64,000 nt of DNA from Elioraea tepidiphila DSM 17972 (GCF_000378465.1 NZ_KB899922.1:1-64000); one strand, 5' to 3'; positions 1 to 8,364 are shown, counted from the first letter of the stretch. Numbers and translations are program-made. The notes: generated by a model not told the origin, from the sequence alone.

Positions 1-187
1 ACTCCAGCCATGATCGGCTCCCCAAAGCCGATCCCTCATGAATCACGCAAAAGCCGACAGGGGAATCCGAAATCGGCAGCCCCCCCGCATGTTTCTGCCA
101 AAGTCGTGCTAGCGATGAACCCACGCGGCGAGGTCATGCTCCTGCTACGCCGCATCACACGTTCCGCATGAGAGTCAAAATAGACTT
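1..187. other. Left-edge region without a supported gene
   Basis: This stretch is visibly less GC-rich than the genes that follow. It holds an inverted repeat with 8-bp arms at 12-19 and 26-33 around a 6-nt loop, without a T-tract on either strand. A 53-codon reading frame runs from ATG at 10 to TGA at 171, but it has no ribosome-binding site and no family I recognise. I do not call it a gene. The region lies downstream of the minus-strand oxidoreductase gene and may hold that transcript's 3' end. Confidence 0.4.
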
Positions 188-859
188 TCACACCGCCCCG
201 GCCTGCTCCATCATCGCGACGTCCAGCAGACGCTCCAGCACCTCCGGCTCCTGCGCCCCAGCGATCGCGTGCCGACCGGCGACCACGAAACAGGGCACGC
301 CGTTGATGCCCAGACGGTGCGAGCGCAGGTTCTCCACCAGCACCGCCTCGGTGTCCTCGCCCGACGCGAGGAACGCGGCCGCGCCGTGCGCATCGAGCCC
401 CGTCTCGATCGCCACCTGCACCAGCGTGATGCGGTCGCCGATGTCGCGCGCCTCGGCGAAATGGGCGGTGAACAGCGCCTCCACCACCTCCGCCGCCCGG
501 CCCTCGCGCGCGGCGAAGCGCACCAAGCGATGCGCGTCCACGGTGGCGGGGGTGCGCAGGATGCGCTCGAACCGGAAGGCGATGCCCTCGGCCCGGCCGA
601 CATCGGCGATCGCGGCGTGCAGCCGGCGGGCCCGGTCCTCGCCGCCGAACTTGCGCTGGATGTAGTCGGCATGCGCCATGCCGCGCGCGGGCATGTCGGG
701 GTTCAGCAGGAAGGGCTGGAACGTCAGGTCGGCCGCGAGGTCGGGCCGGAGCGCCAGCGTGCGGGTGAGGCGGCGCAGCCCGATCCAGCACCACGGGCAG
801 ACCAGGTCGAACACCACCTCGACGGCGAGGCGCACCGGCGGCCGGGCAAGCATGTTCAT
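188..859 (-). CDS. DsbA family oxidoreductase (FrnE/HCCA-isomerase-like thioredoxin fold)
   Basis: This 223-residue protein has the thioredoxin-fold layout of the DsbA/FrnE group. The redox motif CPWC is at residues 21-24, right after the first beta strand, and the cis-proline loop GVPCF lies near residue 187, close to the C-terminus as is usual. FrnE-type members are cytoplasmic thiol-disulfide oxidoreductases or glutathione-dependent isomerases. No signal peptide is visible, so a cytoplasmic location fits. I chose the ATG at 859 because the preceding 20 in-frame residues do not look like family sequence; a second ATG two codons later is equally possible. It is transcribed divergently from the chemotaxis receptor. 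The physiological substrate cannot be read from the sequence. Confidence 0.88.
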   Translation of the reverse strand: MNMLARPPVRLAVEVVFDLVCPWCWIGLRRLTRTLALRPDLAADLTFQPFLLNPDMPARGMAHADYIQRKFGGEDRARRLHAAIADVGRAEGIAFRFERILRTPATVDAHRLVRFAAREGRAAEVVEALFTAHFAEARDIGDRITLVQVAIETGLDAHGAAAFLASGEDTEAVLVENLRSHRLGINGVPCFVVAGRHAIAGAQEPEVLERLLDVAMMEQAGAV

Positions 860-982
860 GGCGGCGACGATAGCCGAAAGGGGGCAGGGGGCACCATGTC
901 GGCGAGGCCCTGCATGCAACGGTCCGTTAAGCCAATGCGGCGATGGTGCCCGACGAACGACCTAATTTCTTGGAGCAAACCA

Positions 983-2671
983 ATGGGCTTTCTCGCCGGT
1001 TTCCGGATTGGGCCTCGCCTCTATCTCTCCCTCGTGCTGCTCGGCCTGGTGGCCGTCGGCAGCGTCGTCGCCAGCCTGAGCGCGCTCCGCGCCTATGACC
1101 GGACCGTGGTCGCGGTGCAGAACGCGGCCGAACGGACGCAGCTGGCCGAGCGGGTGAACGGCCTCGTCTACGCCGTAGTGATGGACAGCCGCGGCGTCTA
1201 CATGTCGGCCGACACCACCCGCGCGAAGCCCTTCGCCGACGGGATCCGGCGCTTCGTCGCCGCGATCGAGAAGGATGTCGCGCGCTGGGAGACGCTGCTG
1301 CCCGCCAGCCAGCGCGACGCCTTCGCCGGCGTGAAGTCCGGCGCGGCGGACTTCATCCGCCTGCGCACCGAGCTTGCCCGGCTCGGCACCGAGGAGAGCA
1401 TCGAGGCCGCCAACCGGATCGGCAACAACGACGAGAACCGGCGCAACCGCCAGGGCTTCAACGCGGCCCTCGACCGGGTGGCGCAGACGACCGCGGCCGA
1501 GGTCGAGGCCCTGACGGCCGAGGTCGATGGCCTGTTCGACCGGCTCGCGCTGTGGCTCGCGGTCGGCACCGGCGCGGGGCTTGCGTTCGCCGCCCTGCTC
1601 GCCTGGCTGCTGGTGAGCCGCACCGTGGTGCGCCCGCTCGACGCCGTGACGGCGGCGCTCGGCACGCTGTCCGAGGGGCGGACCGACGTGGTGGTCCCCG
1701 GCGCCGAGCGGCGCGACGAGCTCGGACGGCTTGCCCAGACGGCCGAGCGGTTCCGCGCGGCGCTGGTCGAGCGTGCGGCGATGGAGCAGGCGCGGCTCGA
1801 TGAGGCGAAGGCCAAGGAGGCCCGGGCCGCGGCGATGGCCGCGCAGGTCAGCGCCTTCGACGGCACGGCGTCGGGCCTGCTGCGCGGGCTCTCGGAGGCT
1901 GCGGCGCGGCTCGATGCGGCGGTGACGGCGATGCGCCACGTGGCCGAGGTCTCGGCCCAGGGCTCGACGGCCGCGGCCGGCGCGGCCGAGGAGGCGTCGG
2001 CCAATGTGCAGACGGTCGCCTCGGCGGCCGAGGAACTCTCCGCCTCGATCGCCGAGATCACGCGCCAGGTCAGCGAGGCCGCGCGCATCGCCGGACGGGC
2101 GGTCGAGGAGGCACGGCGCACCGACGGCACGGTGCAGAGCCTGGCCGAAGGGGCGCGCCGGATCGGCGACGTGGTGCGGCTGATTAACGACATCGCCGGC
2201 CAGACCAACCTGCTCGCGCTGAACGCCACGATCGAGGCTGCGCGCGCCGGCGAGGCGGGCAAGGGCTTCGCCGTGGTGGCCTCCGAGGTGAAGAACCTCG
2301 CCTCGCAGACCGCCAAGGCGACCGAGGAGATCTCCGCGCAGATCGAGGGAATCCAGGGCGCGACGGATCAGGCCGTGGTCGCGATCAAGGGCATCGGCAC
2401 GGTGATCGAGGAAATCGACCGGATCGCCGCCGCGATCGCGGCCGCGGTCGAGGAGCAGGGGGCCGCGACGCGGGAGATCGCGCGCAATGTCCAGCAGGCG
2501 GCCCAGGGCACCAGCGAGGTGTCGGCCCGCGTCGCCGATGTCGGCCGCGCCGGCCAGGAGGCCGAGACCCAGGCGGCCGGGGTCGATCAGGCGGCGCGCG
2601 CCGTCGCGACCTCCGCCGACGGCCTGCGCTCGGAGATCGACGCCTTCCTCGGGCGGATCAAGGCCGCCTGA
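983..2671 (+). CDS. Methyl-accepting chemotaxis protein
   Basis: This is a 562-residue transmembrane chemoreceptor. A first membrane helix lies at about residues 10-30, followed by a roughly 155-residue helical sensor resembling a four-helix bundle, a second membrane helix at about 188-212 and a HAMP linker. The long cytoplasmic coiled coil carries the conserved signalling hairpin around residues 395-430 ([20 protein letters not shown], then [11 protein letters not shown]). It should control CheA kinase through CheW. No C-terminal CheR-tethering pentapeptide is present; the protein ends in FLGRIKAA. The ATG at 983 is preceded by GGAG at 972-975, and the sequence upstream in frame is not receptor-like. 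No other che gene is in the window, so this is an orphan receptor whose ligand is unknown. Confidence 0.95.
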   Translation: MGFLAGFRIGPRLYLSLVLLGLVAVGSVVASLSALRAYDRTVVAVQNAAERTQLAERVNGLVYAVVMDSRGVYMSADTTRAKPFADGIRRFVAAIEKDVARWETLLPASQRDAFAGVKSGAADFIRLRTELARLGTEESIEAANRIGNNDENRRNRQGFNAALDRVAQTTAAEVEALTAEVDGLFDRLALWLAVGTGAGLAFAALLAWLLVSRTVVRPLDAVTAALGTLSEGRTDVVVPGAERRDELGRLAQTAERFRAALVERAAMEQARLDEAKAKEARAAAMAAQVSAFDGTASGLLRGLSEAAARLDAAVTAMRHVAEVSAQGSTAAAGAAEEASANVQTVASAAEELSASIAEITRQVSEAARIAGRAVEEARRTDGTVQSLAEGARRIGDVVRLINDIAGQTNLLALNATIEAARAGEAGKGFAVVASEVKNLASQTAKATEEISAQIEGIQGATDQAVVAIKGIGTVIEEIDRIAAAIAAAVEEQGAATREIARNVQQAAQGTSEVSARVADVGRAGQEAETQAAGVDQAARAVATSADGLRSEIDAFLGRIKAA

Positions 2672-2689
2672 GCGACGCGCCGGCCAGCA

Positions 2690-2926
2690 TCAGCGCCAGA
2701 CCGGTCGGCCGAGATTGATCTGACGGTTGTCGGTGAGTGCGCCGGCCGCAGCGCCGAGCGCGCCACCGACAACGGCCCCTTGCAGCAGGGTCGCACCGGT
2801 CACGGCGCCGACAGCGAGCCCGGCGCCGGCGCCGATCGCCGCGCCCGACAGCGCGCGGTCGCCGGTCGTGTTGCCGCAGGCGGCGAGGGTCAGTGCGGCG
2901 ATCGCCAGGATGGCCATCCGGGGCAT
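2690..2926 (-). CDS. Small glycine-zipper outer-membrane lipoprotein
   Basis: This 78-residue protein begins with a short signal sequence ending in the lipobox LTLAAC, so Cys17 would be lipidated after signal peptidase II cleavage. The mature part is built of GxxxG-like repeats (GAAIGAGAGLAVGAV, then GAVVGGALGAAAGAL), the glycine-zipper pattern of SlyB/OsmB-like envelope lipoproteins. A GGAGA ribosome-binding site precedes the ATG at 2926, which supports this start over longer options. Its stop lies 18 bp from the end of the convergent chemoreceptor gene. A role in envelope integrity is inferred from the family type only. Confidence 0.8.
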   Translation of the reverse strand: MPRMAILAIAALTLAACGNTTGDRALSGAAIGAGAGLAVGAVTGATLLQGAVVGGALGAAAGALTDNRQINLGRPVWR

Positions 2927-3008
2927 TCGTGGTCTCCGATTCGAATCGACGGTCTGCAAGACTAACTGGAGGTGTGGCGGGACAAAGGCAAGCCGCCACG
3001 GCCCTCGT

Positions 3009-3086
3009 CTACAGGACCCCGATCAGATAGAGCAGGATGATCACGGGCAGGGGCACCCCCACGAGCCAAAGCACTACGCCGCGCAT
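3009..3086 (-). CDS. 25-residue single-pass membrane peptide
   Basis: The reading frame from ATG at 3086 encodes 25 residues (MRGVVLWLVGVPLPVIILLY, then LIGVL), essentially one hydrophobic helix with a Pro-x-Pro kink and an N-terminal arginine. A near-perfect GGAGG ribosome-binding site sits about 6 nt before the ATG, which is the main argument that it is translated. Longer in-frame versions add low-complexity basic sequence and are unlikely. It lies between COQ9 and the lipoprotein gene on the same strand. I recall similar very short membrane peptides in other alphaproteobacteria but cannot name a family; the function is unknown. Confidence 0.65.
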   Translation of the reverse strand: MRGVVLWLVGVPLPVIILLYLIGVL

Positions 3087-3144
3087 CTCGCACCTCCGAC
3101 GCCGTTCCGCTGGGTGCAGAACGTGACGGGGCGGGGCCGGTTCC

Positions 3145-3789
3145 TCAGGCGCGGCGCAGCCGGCCGAGCAGGCCGAACGGATCCGGCAGGCGCGCGGCAA
3201 GATCGGCGAACCGCCGTTGCACCTTCGGGATCAGCATCAGCGCCTCGATGCGGCGATCGAGGAAGCGGAGCGTTGCCTCCGCCTCGAGACTGTCGTCACG
3301 CAGCCAATACAGAATGGTCGCGCTGTAGATCGCGGCCAGGCTGGCGCGCTTGGTGTACCAGGAGAAGTCGGTCGAGCGGTCGCCGATCGCGACCCAGATC
3401 GCATCGACCGTGCGCGCGGTGATGCGCGCGGCGGCGGGCGCATTCTGCGGCAGGGCGAGCAGGGCGGTCGCGCGCGCCACCGCTTCCTTCCGCCCGGCAT
3501 TCTGGTCCAGCCGGATGCGGATCGCCGCGGTCACGCGGTCACGGATGCGCATGGACGCGAGATCGAGCCGGCTCACCTCCTCCGCCATCCGCCGGTCGGC
3601 GAGATCGCACCAGACCTCGATCGCCTCGACCGGGCCGCCGGGGAACAGCAGGCCGAGATCGGCCGGATCGAACCCGGCATCGGCGAGCCCCGCCCGCAGT
3701 GCCTTGCTGGTCCACCCATCCAGCGGCACGTGCGGCAGCGCCGCCTCGACCGTCCGGTCGCGTTCCTCGCTGCGCTCGATCGCTCCCAT
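3145..3789 (-). CDS. COQ9 family protein (ubiquinone biosynthesis accessory factor)
   Basis: This 214-residue protein matches the COQ9 family across its length. It starts with a TetR-like helical bundle (GWTSKALRAGLADAGFD) and ends with the C-terminal family core (DRSTDFSWYTKRASLAAIYS, then ATILYWLRDD). COQ9 proteins bind isoprenoid lipids and present ubiquinone precursors to the COQ7 hydroxylase at the membrane. Family length is usually 200-230 residues, so the gene looks complete. The ATG at 3789 has a purine-rich GAGGGGAA upstream and begins 17 bp after the deformylase stop, so the two are probably co-transcribed. No coq or ubi genes adjoin it. Confidence 0.88.
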   Translation of the reverse strand: MGAIERSEERDRTVEAALPHVPLDGWTSKALRAGLADAGFDPADLGLLFPGGPVEAIEVWCDLADRRMAEEVSRLDLASMRIRDRVTAAIRIRLDQNAGRKEAVARATALLALPQNAPAAARITARTVDAIWVAIGDRSTDFSWYTKRASLAAIYSATILYWLRDDSLEAEATLRFLDRRIEALMLIPKVQRRFADLAARLPDPFGLLGRLRRA

Positions 3790-3806
3790 CGCCCGTTCCC
3801 CTCGTG

Positions 3807-4379
3807 TCAGCCGTCGCGCCCGCCGGCCTTCGGCGCCTGTGCGGCCGCGTGAGCCGCGCGCGCGATCTCGTCGGTGAAGCCGAACAGCGCGAAATCGTCC
3901 ATCCGCATCGGATAGAGAATGCCGTCCAGGTGGTCGAACTCGTGCTGCACCACGCGGGCATGGAAGCCCGTCACCGTGCGGTCGATGCGATTGCCCTCGA
4001 GATCGAGGCCGCGGTAGCGGATGCGCGCCGGCCGCGGCACCGCCCCGCGCAGCCCGGGGATCGACAGGCAGCCTTCCCAGGCGACGTCCACCTCCTCGCC
4101 GGCGGGCTCGACCTCGGGGTTGATCAGCACCTGCACGCCGAGGCCGGTGGGCAGGTCCTCGGGCGAGTCGGTCAGGCGCTCGGGCCGGCAGCGGAAGATG
4201 AACAGCCGGAGCGGCACGTGCACCTGGGGCGCGGCCAGCCCGGCCCCGTCGGCGTCCAGCAGCGTGTCCACCATGTCCGCGACCAGACGACGAAGCTCGG
4301 GCGCGGCGGGGTCATCGACCGGCGCGGCCCGGGTCAGCAGGACGGGATGCCCCATGCGGGCGATCTTCAGGATGGCCAT
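3807..4379 (-). CDS. def: Peptide deformylase
   Basis: This 190-residue enzyme removes the N-formyl group from nascent polypeptides in the cytoplasm. All three metal-site motifs are intact: GAGLAAPQ at residues 45-52, EGCLS with ligand Cys104, and HEFDH at 146-150 with two histidine ligands and the catalytic glutamate. The ATG at 4379 gives the standard MAILKI-type start; the longer in-frame extension upstream is not family sequence. It is the first gene of a minus-strand run into COQ9. The usual partner fmt is not in the window, so this may be a second deformylase of the organism, which the sequence alone cannot settle. The C-terminal tail is alanine-rich and slightly long. Confidence 0.93.
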   Translation of the reverse strand: MAILKIARMGHPVLLTRAAPVDDPAAPELRRLVADMVDTLLDADGAGLAAPQVHVPLRLFIFRCRPERLTDSPEDLPTGLGVQVLINPEVEPAGEEVDVAWEGCLSIPGLRGAVPRPARIRYRGLDLEGNRIDRTVTGFHARVVQHEFDHLDGILYPMRMDDFALFGFTDEIARAAHAAAQAPKAGGRDG

Positions 4380-4484
4380 GCGGAGGTCCGACGCGGTTTC
4401 CCCACAGATAGGGCCGATCCCGCGGCCGGCAAAGCGCCGCGTTCGGCCTTTCGCGCCGCTTGCGCCTGTGCTATCCAGATCACC

Positions 4485-4516
4485 CCCGAGCCGGCCTCCG
4501 GCTCGGGCCTGTTTTT
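4485..4516 (+). terminator. Terminator-like hairpin in the rpsU leader
   Basis: A perfect 10-bp stem (4485-4494 with 4498-4507, loop CCT) is followed by CCTG and five consecutive T residues at 4512-4516. This is a textbook intrinsic terminator on the + strand. No + strand gene lies upstream; the neighbour is def, which points away. The hairpin therefore sits in the 5' leader of rpsU, about 60 bp before its start. It could attenuate rpsU or end a short leader RNA. A weak -10-like CTATCC is at 4471-4476, but no convincing -35 accompanies it. Confidence 0.75.
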
Positions 4517-4576
4517 GTGCCCGCAGGTGATCCCACTCCCGGGAAGGGCATGAGAGCGAATGGAGGGTGTCTGCAC

Positions 4577-4780
4577 GTGCAGGTTCTGGTTCGTGACAAC
4601 AACGTCGATCAGGCGCTGAAGGCGCTGAAGAAGAAGATGCAGCGCGAGGGCATCTTCCGCGAGATGAAGCTCCGCCGCCACTACGAGAAGCCGTCCGAGC
4701 GCCGCGCGCGCGAGGAGGCCGAGGCCGTGCGCCGCGCCCGCAAGCTGGAGCGCAAGCGGCTGGAGCGTGAGGGGTTCTGA
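4577..4780 (+). CDS. rpsU: 30S ribosomal protein S21
   Basis: This is a 67-residue basic protein of the small ribosomal subunit, needed for translation initiation on structured mRNAs. The sequence is classic bS21: [20 protein letters not shown], an arginine/lysine-rich middle ([20 protein letters not shown]) and a basic C-terminal helix. The start is GTG at 4577. GGAGGG at 4562-4567 gives proper spacing, and in-frame ATGs further upstream would add non-conserved sequence. It is flanked by a terminator-like hairpin in its leader and an intrinsic terminator after its stop, so it is monocistronic. Confidence 0.96.
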   Translation: MQVLVRDNNVDQALKALKKKMQREGIFREMKLRRHYEKPSERRAREEAEAVRRARKLERKRLEREGF

Positions 4781-4823
4781 ACCCACTAGCCGGGGTGGCA
4801 CGCCACCCCCAAGCGTTGAGGAC

Positions 4824-4863
4824 AACCGCGGTTCGGGCTGGCCCGGGACCGCGGTTCGGTTTT
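4824..4863 (+). terminator. Intrinsic terminator of rpsU
   Basis: Arms AACCGCGG (4824-4831) and CCGCGGTT (4849-4856) extend inward through further pairs (T32-A48, C34-G46, GGGC-GCCC around 4835-4844). The stem is followed closely by TTTT at 4860-4863. It lies 43 bp past the rpsU stop. A smaller hairpin at 4792-4809 (GGGGTGG/CCACCCC) sits between. Confidence 0.8.
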
Positions 4864-4900
4864 CCGGGCCTGGCGGTTCCTGGGCAGTGATGCGGCATCG

Positions 4901-5464
4901 ATGGGTGTGATCCGCGCGATTGTTGCAGCGATCTGGGGTCTGATCCGCTGGCTCGGCCCAGTGACGCTGCTGCTGCTCATGCCGTGGCGCTGGTTCCGCC
5001 GCCGCCCCGCGGCCGCGCCGGCCTTGGCTGCCGCGCCGGAGGTGCAGGCCGGGCCGGAGGTCGAGGACACCTGGCCCGAGATGCCGCGCACCGGCCGCCC
5101 GGGCACCGCCACCGACGAACAGGTCGAGGCGCTGATGGCGCTGCGGGTCGTACCCGCCCCGCCCTGCCGCGACCTGCACGACTACTCGCGCGAGGAGGCG
5201 GCCGCGATCCTCGACGCGATCGCCTTCGCGCGCGAGGTCGCCTCCCAGGTGACCGGCGGCGAGGACGAGGAGGCGCCGCCGGAGGCGTTCACCGCGCTCC
5301 TGAATGACCTCGTCGCCGAGACGCTGTCGGACGACGAGCTGCGCAGTTTCGCGCTGCGCTGGGCGAAGAGCGGCAAGCCGACGCCGATCCGCGAGAACAC
5401 CACCTTCGACAAGGCGCGCGCGGTGGTGCTGCGCTACTGGCAGCCGCACGAGACGGCTAGCTGA
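4901..5464 (+). CDS. Membrane-anchored hypothetical protein
   Basis: I do not recognise this 187-residue protein. An N-terminal hydrophobic helix at about residues 5-28 is followed by an arginine cluster (WRWFRRR), so the bulk should face the cytoplasm. An alanine/proline linker leads to an acidic, mostly helical soluble domain (about 65-187) rich in Glu and Asp, with the C-terminal segment TLSDDELRSFALRWAKSGKP. Codon use is ordinary for the window. The gene follows the rpsU terminator, so it needs its own promoter. It overlaps the convergent DUF3293 gene by 8 bp at their 3' ends. No ribosome-binding site is obvious before the ATG. Confidence 0.65.
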   Translation: MGVIRAIVAAIWGLIRWLGPVTLLLLMPWRWFRRRPAAAPALAAAPEVQAGPEVEDTWPEMPRTGRPGTATDEQVEALMALRVVPAPPCRDLHDYSREEAAAILDAIAFAREVASQVTGGEDEEAPPEAFTALLNDLVAETLSDDELRSFALRWAKSGKPTPIRENTTFDKARAVVLRYWQPHETAS

Positions 5465-5912
5465 GCAGCACGAGCCGCGCCGGGCCCTCGGCCGGAATCC
5501 AGACCACGGCGTTCTGGGCGAAGGCACGGCCGAGTGCCGCCGCCTGCACCGGCGCGTCGAGCGCCACCAGCAGCGACGGCTCGGGCGTCCACGCGCCGGC
5601 ATCGTCACCGCCCGCGCCCTCGCGACAGGGCCAGCCTCGCGCCGCAACATGCGCGCGCAGCCGCGCCATCGCGGCGCTGTTCGCAGCTTCGTCCTGACGC
5701 TGCCCGCGCGGGTTGCAGGCCGTGACGAACGCAGCCCCCGCGCATCCGATGCCGCGAAGCCATGCCTGGGTGCGCGGTGCGGGCGCGCCGATCCGGATCG
5801 TTTCCGGCCCGTCCGGATGCGCGATGCGGTACCACGCCGCGCGATAGGCGGCGATCAGCGCCGCGGGCAGGGTGGAGCGGTGCGCCGGAACGCCGCCCGC
5901 GCTAGCATCCAC
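5457..5912 (-). CDS. DUF3293 domain-containing protein
   Basis: The 151-residue product has the DUF3293 pattern: an N-terminal LIAAYRAAWYRI strand, the central AFVTACNPRG segment, a following Asn and an EPSLLVAL strand, and a C-terminal GRAFAQNAVVWI. The function of this family is not established to my knowledge. The start is uncertain: I use GTG at 5912, just before recognisable sequence, because the frame stays open far upstream without family signal. This leaves only 3 bp between its start and the GTG of the divergent MFS gene, so each promoter would lie inside the other gene unless one start is wrong. Confidence 0.7.
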   Translation of the reverse strand: MDASAGGVPAHRSTLPAALIAAYRAAWYRIAHPDGPETIRIGAPAPRTQAWLRGIGCAGAAFVTACNPRGQRQDEAANSAAMARLRAHVAARGWPCREGAGGDDAGAWTPEPSLLVALDAPVQAAALGRAFAQNAVVWIPAEGPARLVLLS

Positions 5913-5915
5913 ATC

Positions 5916-7223
5916 GTGCTGTCGATCCTCGCCAACCGGGTCTATCGCCGCCTCCTGCTCGCCCAGATCGCGTCGCTGCTCGGCACCGGGCTCGCGACCG
6001 TGGCGCTCGCGCTCGTCGCGCACGATCTCGCCGGACCCCGTGCGGCCTCCGTGCTCGGCACCGCGCTCGCGATCAAGATGCTCGCCTATATCGCGATCGG
6101 TCCCTGGGCCGCCTCGCTCGCCGGCATCGCCGATCGCCGCCGGCTGCTGGTGGCGCTCGATCTCGTGCGCGTCCCGCTCGCCCTGGCCCTGCCGTTCGTG
6201 TCCGCCGAGTGGCATGTCTACCTCCTGATCGGGCTGCTCCAATCGGCCTCGGCGCTGTTCTCGCCCACCTTCCAGGCGACCATCCCCGACATCCTGACCG
6301 ACGAGCGCGACTACACCCGGGCGCTGTCGCTGTCGCGGCTGGCCTATGATCTGGAGGCGCTCGCCAGCCCCGCCATCGCGGCGGCGTTGCTCACGGTCGT
6401 GACGTTTCATGCGCTGTTCGCGGGCACGGCCGTTGGCTTCATCGCCTCGGCGCTGCTGGTGCTGTCGGTGCGACTGCCCTCGCCGCAGCCGTTGACCGAC
6501 CGGGGATGGCTCGCCCGGGCGAAGGTCGGCTTCGTCGTCTTCGCGCGCACGCCGCGGCTCAGGGGATTGATGGCGCTGAACCTCGCCGTCGCCGCGCCCG
6601 GCGCGATCGTGCTGGTCGATACGGTGCTGGCCGTGCGCGAGGTGCTCGCCCGGCCCGAGCAGGAGGTGGCCGTGGCCCTGGCCTGTTTCGGCGCGGGCTC
6701 CATGGCGGCCGCGCTCGTGCTGCCGCGCCTGCTCGATCGCGTCTCCGACCGCATCGTGATGATCGGCGGCGGCGTCGCCGCGCCGCTGGTGCTCGCGGCA
6801 CTGGCCGTCCTGCCGCCGCGCTGGTCGACGCTGCTGATCGCCTGGACCCTGATCGGCCTCTGCTACGGCGCGCTGTTGACGCCCACCGGGCGGTTGCTGC
6901 GACGCTCCGCCGCGCCGCGCGACCGTCCCGCGCTGTTTGCCGCGCAGTTCGCGCTCAGCCATGCCGCCTGGCTGGTCACCTACCCGCTGGCGGGCTGGAC
7001 CGCGACGCAGGGCGGATTGCCGGTGGCGTTCGTGGTGCATGGCGCGATCGGTCTTGCCGCCGCCCTGGCCGCGGCGGTGCTGTGGCCCGCGCGTGATCCG
7101 GTCGCCGTCGAGCACGAACACGATCTGCCGCCCGATCATCCGCATCTGGCCGGCGGAGCCGTGCGGCACAGCCATGCCTACGTGATCGATGCCCTGCATC
7201 CGCGCTGGCCACGCCCACGGTGA
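5916..7223 (+). CDS. MFS transporter with histidine-rich C-terminal tail
   Basis: This 435-residue carrier has about 12 hydrophobic segments and the major-facilitator signature between helices 2 and 3 (AGIADRRRLLVALD). After the last helix comes a hydrophilic tail of about 40 residues dense in histidine (VEHEHDLPPDHPHLAGGAVR, then HSHAYVIDALH). Histidine-rich tails are known from nickel/cobalt exporters of the NreB/NrsD type within this superfamily, so metal efflux or sensing is a reasonable inference, not a demonstration. The GTG at 5916 is the first start before the first helix; no ribosome-binding site is evident. A cobalt-type nitrile hydratase is encoded 9 kb downstream, but nothing links the two directly. 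Confidence 0.82.
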   Translation: MLSILANRVYRRLLLAQIASLLGTGLATVALALVAHDLAGPRAASVLGTALAIKMLAYIAIGPWAASLAGIADRRRLLVALDLVRVPLALALPFVSAEWHVYLLIGLLQSASALFSPTFQATIPDILTDERDYTRALSLSRLAYDLEALASPAIAAALLTVVTFHALFAGTAVGFIASALLVLSVRLPSPQPLTDRGWLARAKVGFVVFARTPRLRGLMALNLAVAAPGAIVLVDTVLAVREVLARPEQEVAVALACFGAGSMAAALVLPRLLDRVSDRIVMIGGGVAAPLVLAALAVLPPRWSTLLIAWTLIGLCYGALLTPTGRLLRRSAAPRDRPALFAAQFALSHAAWLVTYPLAGWTATQGGLPVAFVVHGAIGLAAALAAAVLWPARDPVAVEHEHDLPPDHPHLAGGAVRHSHAYVIDALHPRWPRPR

Positions 7224-7323
7224 CCCAAGGCCGCGTCCCACTTCCGGGACGGCCCGGGTTGCCCCTCGCGTCGCGCCGCAGCATGATCACACCGAGGTGA
7301 GGCAATCCAACGGGGGATGAACC

Positions 7324-8298
7324 GTGACGACACGACGTGCAGTGGTGCTGGCGGCCGCGGCGGCGATCGCGCTCGGCGGGCCGGCGAAGGCGCAGACCTA
7401 CGAGATGGTGGCCGGCGCGCTCGGCGGCGGCTGGTACACGATGGCGACCGGGCTCTCGCAGATCCTGCAGGAGAACGTGCCCGGCCTGACCATCCGCGTG
7501 GTGCCGGGCGGCGGGCTCGGCAACCCGACCCGGGTGCAGAACGGCATCAGCCAGATCGGCTTCGGGCTCGACTTCCTGGTCTCCTCGGCGATCAAGGGCG
7601 AGGAGCCGTACCGCGCGCCGCACGACAAGATCTCCCATATCGGCGTCGGCTGGAGCCCGACCGAGCATCACATGCTGCGGCGGACCGACGAGGGTCCGTC
7701 GGACATGAAGGCGATCCTGACCATGCGCGGCTTGCGCATCGGCGCGCCGCAGGGCACCTCGTCCGACACGCTGACGCTGATCCACATCCTCCGCCATCTC
7801 GGTACGAGCTTCGACAAGATCCGTGCCGATGGCGGCCGCGTGGTGCAGGGCAGCTACACCGACATCGCCAACGCCTTCATGGACGGGCAGGTGGACTATC
7901 TCTACGTCGCGCTCGCCAGGCCGGCGGCGATGGTGAACGAGATCGTGCGCGGCCGGCGCCCGGCCACGCTGGTCGCCTTCCCGCAGGACATCCGCGACCA
8001 TCTCTCGCAGACCTACGGCTTCAGCCAGGGCGTGATCCCGGCCGGGACCTATCCCGCACCGATGCAGACCGCCGAGGTGCCGGTCACGACCATGGACACG
8101 GTGCTGGTGGTGCCGACCGCCATGCCGGAGCAGGTCGTGTACAACATGATCAAGGCGGTGATCGCGAATCGCGAGCGTCTCGGCGGCATCCATCCCTCGA
8201 TGGCCGCGTTCAACCCGGCGGTGGCGTGCAAGTATCCCGGCGCGCCGATCCATCCGGGGGCGCGCCGCGCCTTCGCCGAAGCCGGCTGCACGCTCTGA
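7324..8298 (+). CDS. TAXI family TRAP transporter solute-binding protein
   Basis: This 324-residue periplasmic protein has a signal peptide of about 24 residues ending AKAQ. Mature sequence typical of TAXI binding proteins follows: YEMVAGALGGGWYTMATGLS near the N-terminus, VVPGGGLGNPTRVQNG, and GAPQGTSSDTLTLIHILRHL in the middle. TAXI-TRAP systems import organic acids such as 2-oxoglutarate or other carboxylates with a sodium or proton gradient. The start is GTG at 7324, with GGGGGA at 7311-7316 as ribosome-binding site. The fused permease follows 66 bp later, with a stem-loop between the two genes. The substrate is unknown; the downstream enolase-superfamily enzyme hints at a hydroxy acid or lactone-forming acid. 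Confidence 0.92.
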   Translation: MTTRRAVVLAAAAAIALGGPAKAQTYEMVAGALGGGWYTMATGLSQILQENVPGLTIRVVPGGGLGNPTRVQNGISQIGFGLDFLVSSAIKGEEPYRAPHDKISHIGVGWSPTEHHMLRRTDEGPSDMKAILTMRGLRIGAPQGTSSDTLTLIHILRHLGTSFDKIRADGGRVVQGSYTDIANAFMDGQVDYLYVALARPAAMVNEIVRGRRPATLVAFPQDIRDHLSQTYGFSQGVIPAGTYPAPMQTAEVPVTTMDTVLVVPTAMPEQVVYNMIKAVIANRERLGGIHPSMAAFNPAVACKYPGAPIHPGARRAFAEAGCTL

Positions 8299-8317
8299 CG
8301 GCGGCGGGTTCGATCGG

Positions 8318-8341
8318 CGGGCCGGGAGCGATCCCGGCCCG
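8318..8341 (+). promoter_or_regulatory. Intercistronic stem-loop between TRAP binding protein and permease
   Basis: A perfect 10-bp stem (8318-8327 with 8332-8341) closes on the GNRA-type tetraloop GCGA. It has no T-tract. Its place, just after the abundant binding protein and before the membrane subunit, is where mRNA-stabilising or partly terminating hairpins set expression ratios in other importers. That role is inferred. Confidence 0.6.
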
Positions 8342-8364
8342 TCCCTGTTCGTGACGGCTCGGGC

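Noticed and set aside
10-171. 53-codon frame at the left edge
   Set aside because: There is no ribosome-binding site, no recognisable family and no supporting context. Kept only as a remark on the region.
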